A stretch of DNA of 64,000 nucleotides, from NCBI GenBank assembly GCA_030848705.1, contig CM061242.1, forward strand, positions 128,598,757 to 128,662,756, in the 5' to 3' direction. Positions 56,601-64,000 of this stretch are shown piece after piece (the first letter of the stretch is position 1; each line of letters starts with the position of its first letter). The notes under the pieces were generated by a model. The model searched no databases. It was given only the letters and a program-made list of their open reading frames with translations, and was not told the origin of the DNA. The translations under genes were made by a program, and so were the position numbers. Source of the DNA: Heracleum sosnowskyi. Its lineage: Eukaryota > Streptophyta > Magnoliopsida > Apiales > Apiaceae.

Positions 56601-59600
56601 TTGAATTGGATTATTGGAGATTTTTAAGGTTGTGTTTTGTGACGTAATTGAGATTGTCAACTAGAGTTGTTATTGAAGTTAAATGCTCGAGCTGTGCACT
56701 GAAGGTGTTTGATACTTTGACCGTGTGAATAATTGTTAGAATTAATAGTTGTCTTTGAAGAAAACATGTTTAGTGTGCAGAACTAATCGATTTTGTATTC
56801 ACAGATTAATGAATGATGGTAGAAATAGAGGCAGAATCAGAGCAACCTGAAGATGAGATAGTGCAGTTGGAAGCTGGTAGGAGAGGTGAGATAGCACAGT
56901 GGGAAAGTGATATGAAGGATCTCGAGGATCGCGAAACCAAACTCATTGAGGAGTTTAAAAAGGTTGCGTCTGGTCTTTATGTACTCCCCGTTTATGTTCT
57001 GGCCATGGTATTCGGTTTGTTATCAAGCGATCTATGTGATCCACATCGGCCGGCAAATGTGGTGGCAATTATTTGCTTTCTAACAACTATGGGATTCGCT
57101 ATCTATTACGCGTACCTACAACTAAAATGTCTTCAAGCAAAGACACCAGATTTGATTGACGAGAGGGCCAGGCTTCGCACAGACTTATGTAGAACATATG
57201 AGTTCTTATATTGTGGTCCTCCAAACTACGAATCCCGTACTTTTGCAGAAGATGAGTAACTACAAACCCAAAAACTTCTTTTACACCAGATTTCTTTTGC
57301 TCATCATCATTTGTGGATTTCTTTCTGCAATTCTTATTTTAGTTGCTGCATATATATGCTTTGTGATAGTAAGGTACTATCATGATAAGAATTGCAGAAA
57401 GAAATCCACAAATGATGATGAGCAAAAGAAATCTGGTGTAAAAGAAGTTTTTGGGTAACTACAAACCCAAAAACTTGGATCGTGCAGAAGATGAGTAACT
57501 ACAAACCCAAAAACTTCTTTTACACCAGATTTCTTTTGCTCATCATCATTTGTGGATTTCTTTCTGCAATTCTTATCATGATAGTACCTTACTATCACAA
57601 AGCATATATATGCAGCAACTAAAATAAGAATTGCAGAAAGAAATCCACAAATGATGATGAGCAAAAGAAATCTGGTGTAAAAGAAGTTTTTGGGTTTGTA
57701 GTTACTCATCTTCTGCAAAAGTACGGGATTCGTAGTTTGGAGGACCACAATATAAGAACTCATATGTTCTACATAAGTCTGTGCGAAGCCTGGCCCTCTC
57801 GTCAATCAAATCTGGTGTCTTTGCTTGAAGACATTTTAGTTGTAGGTACGCGTAATAGATAGCGAATCCCATAGTTGTTAGAAAGCAAATAATTGCCACC
57901 ACATTTGCCGGCCGATGTGGATCACATAGATCGCTTGATAACAAACCGAATACCATGGCCAGAACATAAACGGGGAGTACATAAAGACCAGACGCAACCT
58001 TTTTAAACTCCTCAATGAGTTTGGTTTCGCGATCCTCGAGATCCTTCATATCACTTTCCCACTGTGCTATCTCACCTCTCCTACCAGCTTCCAACTGCAC
58101 TATCTCATCTTCAGGTTGCTCTGATTCTGCCTCTATTTCTACCATCATTCATTAATCTGTGAATACAAAATCGATTAGTTCTGCACACTAAACATGTTTT
58201 CTTCAAAGACAACTATTAATTCTAACAATTATTCACACGGTCAAAGTATCAAACACCTTCAGTGCACAGCTCGAGCATTTAACTTCAATAACAACTCCAG
58301 TTGACAATCTCAATTACGTCACAAAACACAACCTTAAAAATCTCCAATAATCCAATTCAACAATAAATTAACTACTAAAACAGAACTTAACCTACTATTA
58401 TTGTGTTTTTCTTCAATGACAGCTATTATTCAAACACTAAAATTATCAAACACCTTGGATGCACACTACTTTCTTCAGCGAACAAATGTGCATGCTGCTT
58501 TACCATTGCCAGGCCAGACTGATTTGAAGGACCATATCAAGGCATCCCAGAATCCAAACTCTCTACGAAAGCCAAACCAACCAATGATGCCTGTCTCTTC
58601 TACATCTATTCCTTCTTTAAACAGTCAATCCCATTCCTTGCAGTCACAAATTTTACAGTCAGCACAGCAGCCTCTTAATGCTCAAGTTACAACAATGCCA
58701 GGTCAACAATCCACACAATTTCAGAGCATGCCTCATCCACCACTTCATTCTGCTTCTCCGCAACTCCCTTCACTTCCACCACCCCCAATGCCTAGTGCAT
58801 CAATTCAGTCACAACAACCATTACAGACGAGTGGCATTCCACACATGCAGCTGCAACCATCTCTGCCAAGGCCTGCTTCAATACCAGCTTTTGGTCATCA
58901 GCCTAACACTCAGATGGGGCCTAACGCAGCTTTTCAGCACTCAAACACAGTTCAAATGCATCATTCTCAACCCATGTTTCAGGTATAGAGGGTAGAGTTT
59001 TTTATTGAATTTTTTAGTTTCTTGTAAGCAAATAAAGTAATGACAAGGTGCTTTGAGCAATGCTTTTGTCTACAGTAGGGCTGCACATGGGTTGGGTTGG
59101 CCGGGTTACGCCTATTTTAGTGACCCAACCCAATTATTTCGGCCTACAAAATTTTAACCCATTGATCCTGAAAAATTCTGACAACCCAACCCTATTAATT
59201 TTATGATGGTTTGGGTCAGGTTGGGTTGGGTTCATCGGGTTTAGTCATCCAGCTAATTAATTGAAGCATGCTAGAAATTAATTTAAACACAAGTTTTTTC
59301 TAGCTTCAAACAAAAAGTTAAAACTGGTGGAAATTAAATCATCGGCAATATTGATTGTCTTGGTTTTGTCCTTGTCAGTTGATGTATCCTTCACTTTGCC
59401 CTTAGCATCTACAATATTTAATAACAAAACTAATTAAACATATGCATTTGGGATAGAATCAATTAGAGAAAAATACGTTTCCATTTCTTTGAGCCTAAAC
59501 ACAAACGAAAAATTGAACTTAAATATCACAATTAGCAATCAGGACATCGCAAAATATGGCTTTATAATTCATAATTTCATATAACTTTTTCATATATAGA

Positions 59601-60719
59601 GAAATGATACAAGACAATAAGACACATATAAATGAATATATAGAAAATCAAAATCAAGACATAAATGAAATATTCATATACAAAGAAATGATACAAGACA
59701 GAGAAATGGTATACTTATAAATCGAGCGAAAGACAGAGTGAAGATTGAGTTACAGACTTGTTACAAATTGAGAAGATGGAGTGAACTGTGAAGATTGAGC
59801 GAAAATATGAGAGTTGAGAGAAAGAAGGCAAGAGTTAAGAGTAGCTGCAAAATTTAGGGTTTTAACATATTGAAAATGAAACGTATCTACTGACTACTAT
59901 CTAGTATTTGTGCAGCCTGGACCTGGAGGGTATAAATGGGTTGGGCCTATATAATTTAATCGGGTTGGGTTGGTTTAGGGTTTTAATTAATCAAACTCTG
60001 ACCCAACCCAATATATTCGGCCCAAAGAAAAATCAACCCAATTTAAATTCGGTTTTGGATGGTTCGGTTTGATCGGCCCAATTAAGGGTTGGTTTGGGTC
60101 GGTTTTTTCGGTTTCACTAACCCATAACTATCTCATGAAGTGAATTTTTGATATATTAAATTATTTCGTATTGTTAAAGTTAAGATCGTGCTTGGGACCT
60201 GTTATCCATTTTCAGCCAGTTTGATGACTTGAACTTATTGTCAAATATAATTTCTGTAATCTCTCTCTTTACATATATAATATATGTGCTTTGCAGGGAG
60301 GAAGTCCGCATTTAGGGATGGAATTCAATCAAACTGGAGGTCCCATGCAAGCTGAAAGAGGATCTTCTTGGATACCTGGTCTAAGAGATAATACAACAGG
60401 GACTCAAAATATCCCAGGACCGCCGTCATTTATGTCTGGCCAGATGGGTCCTGCTAGTCAGCCTCCTCGACCCCCAGCTGTAAGCTATATCTACAGTTTT
60501 ACAATTTTCTAGGCAGAAAAAAATCTGGCATGCACTTGACACTTTTTTTGGCCTCCTACGCTCACTTGTAATTCTGAATGCTTGCAGCTAAGTTCAGATA
60601 TGGAATCGGCACTACTGCAGCAAGTTATGAGCCTCACACCAGAACAAATTAGCCTACTTCCACCGGAGCAAAGGAACCAGGTGCTTCAGCTGCAACAGAT
60701 GCTGCGCCAGTCACAGTAA
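53322..60719 (+). CDS. ESP1: CstF64/ESP1-like RNA 3'-end processing protein
   Basis: Five exons join in phase 0: 53322-53405, 53469-53546, 58479-58982, 60297-60479 and 60588-60719, giving 326 residues. Exons 1-2 begin the CstF64 hinge domain, which binds CstF77 or symplekin (GMTKDQIYDLMSQMK, LIDQNEQQARHILIQNPKL). The last exon is the CstF64 C-terminal three-helix domain, known to bind Pcf11 (MESALLQQVMSLTPEQISLL, PPEQRNQVLQLQQMLRQ). The middle is Pro/Gln/Ser-rich. There is no RRM, which fits the plant ESP1 type rather than CSTF64 itself. In Arabidopsis, ESP1 mutants show enhanced RNA silencing. Oddly, the rest of the hinge, expected right after LTQVLFQ, is absent. Intron 2 (53547-58478) holds an inverted duplication including an antisense exon 3. 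The gene may be altered or the interval misassembled. Confidence 0.7.
53547..53758. repeat. CT-rich microsatellite in intron 2
   Basis: CTCTCTCCCT-type repeats start at the exon 2 donor (GTCTCTCTCC). The open frames through it (53463-53792) encode only Ser/Leu/Pro runs and are artefacts. Confidence 0.9.
53759..54923. other. Intron 2 sequence without recognised content
   Basis: About 1.2 kb of AT-rich sequence between the CT repeat and the first duplicated unit. I searched it for the missing hinge-domain exon and did not find one. Confidence 0.5.
55261..55700 (+). pseudogene. Small membrane protein, copy 1 (frameshifted)
   Basis: Same sequence as the 148-codon gene at 56813-57259 but lacking two bases near 55330 (GAGAAAGCAGTGG against GAGATAGCACAGTGG). 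The first 24 codons are thus out of frame. The remaining frame could restart at the Met in DMKDLEDRE. Both membrane segments are unaltered. Confidence 0.7.
55708..55896. other. Perfect 70-bp-stem hairpin, copy 1
   Basis: Arms 55708-55777 and 55827-55896 are exact reverse complements (CCCAAAAACTTC... and ...GAAGTTTTTGGG) around a 49-base loop, which itself pairs TGATAGTA with TACTATCA. Identical structures occur at 57267-57455 and, with the loop inverted, at 57506-57694. The length and perfection resemble a foldback element or a young miRNA-type hairpin. Confidence 0.9.
55970..56482 (-). pseudogene. Antisense copy of ESP1-like exon 3
   Basis: 513 bases, matching exon 3 (58479-58982) in reverse, with both splice junctions included (TTTCTTCAG before, GTATAG after). 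It keeps an open frame on the minus strand: RTNVHAALPLPGQTDLKDHI to SQPMFQ. It retains three codons absent from the sense exon (residues within QPAMPSLPRP), so it may be closer to the ancestral exon. In the ESP1-like pre-mRNA it is antisense to exon 3. Confidence 0.85.
56813..57259 (+). CDS. Unknown small two-helix membrane protein, copy 2
   Basis: 148 codons. I do not recognise the family. The N terminus is acidic (VEIEAESEQPEDEIVQLEAG), followed by a charged helix (DMKDLEDRETKLIEEFKKVA). Two hydrophobic segments follow: LYVLPVYVLAMVFGLL (about residues 52-68) and VVAIICFLTTMGFAIYYAYL (about 83-102). A cytosolic-type tail contains LIDERARLRTDLCRTYEFLY. The ATG follows TTCACAG, so it could instead be an exon starting at that acceptor. 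The frame ends GAAGATGAGTAA, overlapping the ATG of a second short frame (ATGAGTAAC) that runs through the hairpin. Conservation of all three copies reflects recent duplication, not necessarily function. Confidence 0.55.
   Translation: MMVEIEAESEQPEDEIVQLEAGRRGEIAQWESDMKDLEDRETKLIEEFKKVASGLYVLPVYVLAMVFGLLSSDLCDPHRPANVVAIICFLTTMGFAIYYAYLQLKCLQAKTPDLIDERARLRTDLCRTYEFLYCGPPNYESRTFAEDE
57267..57455. other. Perfect 70-bp-stem hairpin, copy 2
   Basis: Same arms and loop as at 55708-55896. The second short frame (57250-57458, MSNYKPKNFFYTRFLLLIII...) crosses it. Because the arms are reverse complements, its hydrophobic first half and its Lys/Asp-rich second half are encoded by opposite strands of the same sequence. 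Confidence 0.9.
57506..57694. other. Perfect 70-bp-stem hairpin, copy 3 (inverted)
   Basis: Same stem with the loop in reverse orientation, which shows that it belongs to the minus-strand copy of the unit. It marks the right side of the palindrome centre. Confidence 0.9.
57702..58148 (-). CDS. Unknown small two-helix membrane protein, copy 3
   Basis: 148 codons on the minus strand, identical in translation to 56813-57259 as far as I compared. Because it lies in the copy of the unit attached to the real exon 3, this may be the original position of the gene, nested antisense in intron 2 of the ESP1-like gene. Its ATG at 58148 is preceded on the minus strand by TTCACAG and an AT-rich region of about 330 bases that could hold a promoter or another exon. 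Confidence 0.55.
   Translation of the reverse strand: MMVEIEAESEQPEDEIVQLEAGRRGEIAQWESDMKDLEDRETKLIEEFKKVASGLYVLPVYVLAMVFGLLSSDLCDPHRPANVVAIICFLTTMGFAIYYAYLQLKCLQAKTPDLIDERARLRTDLCRTYEFLYCGPPNYESRTFAEDE
59077..60126. mobile_element. Non-autonomous DNA transposon in intron 3
   Basis: Begins TAGGGCTGCACATGGGTTGG and ends in a zone of GGGTTGG and TCGGTTT repeats (59945-60125). The subterminal GGGTTGGGTT/AACCCAACCC style is that of hAT-derived elements like 4699-7385. The ends do not form a clean inverted repeat by eye, so boundaries are approximate. A short minus-strand stretch near 59360-59440 is Lys/Asp-rich and may be a captured exon. Confidence 0.4.
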
Positions 60720-60993
60720 ATTCATTCAGTGTTTGTCATCGCTGAAGAAATGAAAATGCCATCTTGGACGATAATCGTCATAGGCAATCTAGAAGCTAGC
60801 GTAATTTGACAGCTACTAGATGTTTTGATTATCTTCTGTATCTCTTCTCCTTTGCTTGATGTCACTTTTCATGGATATAATTACAATACTTGTATGAAAT
60901 TAAACTTTTAGCTGTGTTTTGGCGATAATTTGTATTTCATGCAAGAAAAGGAGTTGTCATATAAGGTGGATGGCTGATGCTCATGTCCTATTG

Positions 60994-60999
60994 AATAAA
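60994..60999 (+). terminator. Poly(A) signal of the ESP1-like gene
   Basis: AATAAA in TTGAATAAAGATTC, 275 bases after the stop codon, with T-rich sequence following at 61035-61050. Confidence 0.5.
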
Positions 61000-61049
61000 G
61001 ATTCATAACTTATTCTTTATTCACAGTTATATAGCGCAATTTGTTTTTT

Positions 61050-62140
61050 TCTATTATGAATGTAGGATTGTCATTGTACTAGCAGGACATTCAATTCAAG
61101 AAAGACGTATACATAGTTGCATCAGTCAGAACCCCCGGTGAATCTTCACGATTGTCTACATTTATGAGGTCAGCGTCCTAGGCTGTCAGAACGGTGCACT
61201 GGGAAGGGAAAGGATTTTTGTTTATCACCTCAAACATAAATCTACCAAGAAATTTTTATTTAACAAGTTAGGAGGAAGTCAATATTATGATAGTTCTACC
61301 ACAACGTTCCTTCATATCAAAAGCCTGATTTCAGTGACCGGACGGGTTTCAAGAGATTGATTTCATGCGTGCCTTGTCTGTCACAATACAGCTCTCTTTT
61401 CCCCCTTTTCTTTTCTGGTGTTTGTGCGTTTCTTCTTGCCTGGTTGTGCAATTGATAGCTTAATTATACTGATGTCAAAGCTTCCTCTCAATAACTAAGT
61501 CTAAATACTATATATGTAGGTTCTTGCTCAAGGTAGTACTTGCACATGTCACAAAGATTACAATGCTTTATATTTTAGTGTGTCTGACAGTTACTTTGTG
61601 AAATTCATTCTATCACACACAAAAAACTTAAACTTCTCCGATGTAACTATCTCTTTTTAAGTTTTTATCCTTGGAATGAATACATAGATCATGAAGTACT
61701 CATTCTCGTAGGCAACAAACCAATTTACAGGCCTAATTCTACAGTCTGGACGCATGTTACATTAGCTTCAAAATCCTAGATTGTTTTGCATTTAAGAATT
61801 TCTGAGTTGCCATATAACATACGTACTGAATGAAACCACAGGTCTTCAGTCAACACTTCAAGGCGCAACAACCATCCCTGATTACTCTGATTGACGAGGT
61901 TTAGTTCTATCGACGTGCTTTGCTTCAAGCGAAGCTGTTCGAGGGAGGAAAGCGTTTGCTGCTAAGGTAGAAAGCTCGCAGTTGTTGCTACTAAGGAAGT
62001 CCCAAAGTCTGGGGGAGCAAAGACATACAAAAGAGATTGATTGTTGTTCCGTACACTTCTTTGCATGTTTCATGATCAAAATGAACCACTGCCAAAAGAA
62101 AAACGCAGGTTCTTAACTTTTCTTTCGGAGATGATACTAA
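61050..62140. other. Intergenic, no firm gene
   Basis: No recognised domain. A plus-strand open stretch at about 61905-62085 (SEAVRGRKAFAAKVESSQLL) and a minus-strand frame over the same bases are both short; neither is assigned. Confidence 0.4.
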
Positions 62141-62231
62141 AGGTGTTCATGTATTTCCCTCGGAAGCTCGACAAATTGTTCAACACTTCAAAATAGCTTG
62201 ACAATGTCTTAAAGCTTCTGATAGTTTTCTG

Positions 62232-62412
62232 CCTTCAACGAACATGGATAATTGGCTTGTAAGGCTGAATATGTTGCCCCAGAAACTTGAGGATGTTCAA
62301 GAAACTTTGAATACAATAGAGTACTACATAAGAAAATCAGTTTATGATACACATATTCTTTTACAAGATGTAATCAGATGCATTAGGAACTTTGCATGCA
62401 TTTCAAGTTGAT
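62232..62412 (+). other. Short open frame, coiled-coil-like, unassigned
   Basis: A frame of about 56 codons from an ATG near 62243 reads MDNWLVRLNMLPQKLEDVQE and TLNTIEYYIRKSVYDTHILL, an amphipathic helical pattern. Upstream the frame stays open, apart from one stop, to about 62130 (VFPSEARQIVQHFKIA). It overlaps nothing else and could be an exon of an unrecognised gene or chance. Confidence 0.2.
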
Positions 62413-62591
62413 ATACATGGAAACACACACACACACACTGGTTCTGTCTTTGAAAAGGTTTTAGACAATACTAATGTGTTTTCAACTGGTGATAGTTTAA
62501 TGTATAATGAAATGATACGTATACTCATTCTTACTTGGCTAGATATCTGGTGTGATTTAGACGATGGTGACTCTCCACCCAAACTTGATTT

Positions 62592-64000
62592 CTTCTGCAT
62601 CTCTGGAACTCTTCTTGTAATTTGTACATGTATTTCTCCTCTTTTCACTCCTTGAAGTGGTATCCACCTGTCAGCCATTTGGTTTACTGGCAATCCTTGA
62701 TACTCTACAACACAATCACCAATATTTGAAGTGGGAAGCAGAGCATTGTAGTCTTTCACATGCAACTCCAAAGGGCTGCCATCACAGACCAAAACTAGTT
62801 TTAGGTAAAATGCCATCAATTGGTTTCAGAAGTTAAACTAGAGTTTTTGGGAAAAGGGATGCGTCTCTTTTAATACTAACCTTGGTCTTTCACTTCAGGT
62901 TACCATATTGCACTCTAACATATAGGGATCACTTGTCCCTCTAATATCTGCAGCAATGAGGTCTCTTCCTTCAATAAGAGAGAGTTCAAGCCAACCATTG
63001 CCTGAACCTCCATTTGACTAAAAATAAGCAAGGGAGACATACAAAGTGATGATGATATTAATATAATTGAGTGATGGATACAAAGAACTTGATAAACAGA
63101 ATGTTGAAACCGAGGAGGGTCTTAGCTAAAGATCTAAAATCATGCATGACTGTTGACAAAAACTCATGTAGGAAAATTGTGTAATAAACTTGGCTATGCT
63201 CCAATGTCATCATACCTTTGACCCTTCATTATCATCAACATTTACTGCTTCAATTTTCAGATGTAGTTCTCCCAAACTCACTTTTTCAAGAGGGATCCAC
63301 ACATCTCTTGTTGACCCTTCTATCAGCCCTTCCAGGTTTACTCGCGCACTACCAATGTTCTCATCCCCAAAGGTTTCTTCGCTATAAAATCGTATCTTCA
63401 GATATTCACTATTCCCTACCTCATCAAATTCAAACTTCTGGTTCCAGATAGGATTTGAAGTGTTTTGTTTACTCTTAGTGTTTTGTTGAACCTGAAAAGA
63501 AGAGCCTATCATTATAGTTTCCATGGGCCAAAAAGCTGAATTGTTTTGTTTACTCTTCTTAGCCATCTGAAATATTAAGACACAAGATATACCTTCCCAT
63601 ATTGGAGTTTCACATATAAATCACACTTTCCAGATTTATCTTTAACTAGAAGGTCCTTTCCTTCAACGATAGTGACATATATTTTTCTTCCAGTTCTTGT
63701 TGGAAAATTTGAAGAACCGTAGAGTGATGATGCTCGAGAGTTGAGATGGAAATTGTTCAAGCTGTGAGAACCATCGGAATACTGCCATTCTTTTAATACA
63801 AGTTTTACTGTCAACTGCAAACTCGTTTAAGCAAACAAATATGGCAATTAAAGAACTGAAAAATCCAATTTCTTAGTTTATTATATTTATCATAAGAATA
63901 CAGTAAATAATGAAGTTAAATTTTCATACAGGAGTTACTTAAAAGTAAAGAACAGGGCATACTTCTCCTGATTCAACACCCTCAAATGGAACAGTCAATT
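62592..64000 (-). pseudogene. Multi-C2-domain (plant synaptotagmin-like) gene, partial, lesions
   Basis: Runs off the right edge; the last bases encode LTVPFEGVESGE before a donor at 63963. Exon 63818-63591 ends a linker and starts a C2 domain (GRKIYVTIVEGKDLLVKDKS, CDLYVKLQYGK). Exon 63492-63215 completes it (NPIWNQKFEFDEVG, FGDENIGSARVNLEGL). Exon 63015-62885 starts a second C2 (GWLELSLIEGRDLIAADIRG, TSDPY). The block at 62790-62592 gives its end (DGSPLELHVKDYNALLP, GEIHVQITRRVPEM). These proteins (for example Arabidopsis At3g18370) tether membranes and transfer lipids at ER contact sites; C2 domains bind Ca2+ and phospholipid. After TSDPY two extra bases shift the frame and a TGA follows a few codons later. 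The segment before DGSPLE is poorly conserved. The upstream SMP domain would lie beyond the window. Confidence 0.65.

Larger units (their letters stand above)
55950..59001. repeat. Giant inverted repeat, arms about 1.5 kb
   Basis: Left arm 55950-57455, right arm 57506-59001, centre near 57480. Each arm contains, outward from the centre, the hairpin, the 148-codon membrane-protein gene, about 330 bases of intron and all of ESP1-like exon 3 plus about 19 bases beyond its donor. The arms are nearly identical. Seen differences are a 9-base in-frame indel in exon 3 (AMPSLP against SLP) and a few substitutions such as GGCTGCACAC against GGATGCACAC. Confidence 0.85.

Noticed and set aside
57380..57805. 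Minus-strand 141-codon frame spanning the palindrome centre
   Set aside because: It arises only because two hairpins are joined head to head; the second frame reads through both.

Overview
This is a stretch of nuclear DNA from a flowering plant, most likely a eudicot. It is AT-rich, its genes have GT-AG introns, and it is dominated by plant-type LTR retrotransposons (SIRE-like Ty1/copia, Athila-like and Tat-type Ty3/gypsy), with Helitrons, a Stowaway MITE and a LINE remnant. I see nothing bacterial, organellar or CRISPR-like. All family names come from motifs read in the sequence; no database search was run.

Left part (1-8.4 kb). A small three-exon gene of unknown function lies at 241-1928, with an LTR-like insertion in its first intron region. 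Leftward exon-like pieces of another unknown gene (2532-3505) face a rightward gene whose first four exons encode a GYF-like domain (3704-4698). The two share a short promoter with TCP site II motifs. The GYF gene is broken by a non-autonomous DNA transposon (4699-7385) that itself holds a Helitron (4964-6851).

Nested stack (8.4-35.2 kb). A LINE reverse-transcriptase remnant was split by a minus-strand SIRE-like copia element (TSD GCTTA). That element was split by a plus-strand element of the same family (TSD CTCAT), which was split in turn by a minus-strand Athila-like gag-protease element (TSD AAAGG). LTR divergence read by eye agrees with this order. All pol genes here are broken or deleted.

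Middle (35.2-53.2 kb). Helitron ends and a MITE precede an 11.7-kb Tat-type gypsy element on the minus strand (38075-49750, TSD CACAC). It has gag, protease, RT, two RNase H domains and integrase, plus an intact antisense three-exon gene with its own TATA box. Its tandem-repeat region holds a solo LTR (TSD TCGAT). Repeats and little coding sequence follow.

Right part (53.2-64 kb). A CstF64/ESP1-like RNA 3'-end processing gene (53322-60719, plus) has a 4.9-kb second intron containing a giant inverted duplication. This includes an antisense copy of its own third exon and three copies of an unknown small membrane-protein gene, each followed by a perfect 70-bp-stem hairpin. At the right edge is a leftward multi-C2-domain (plant synaptotagmin-like) gene with disabling lesions.

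The best candidates for something undescribed are the self-targeting inverted repeat inside the ESP1-like gene, the hairpin-plus-small-membrane-protein unit within it, and the dispersed AAACTCTG octamer in the copia family.
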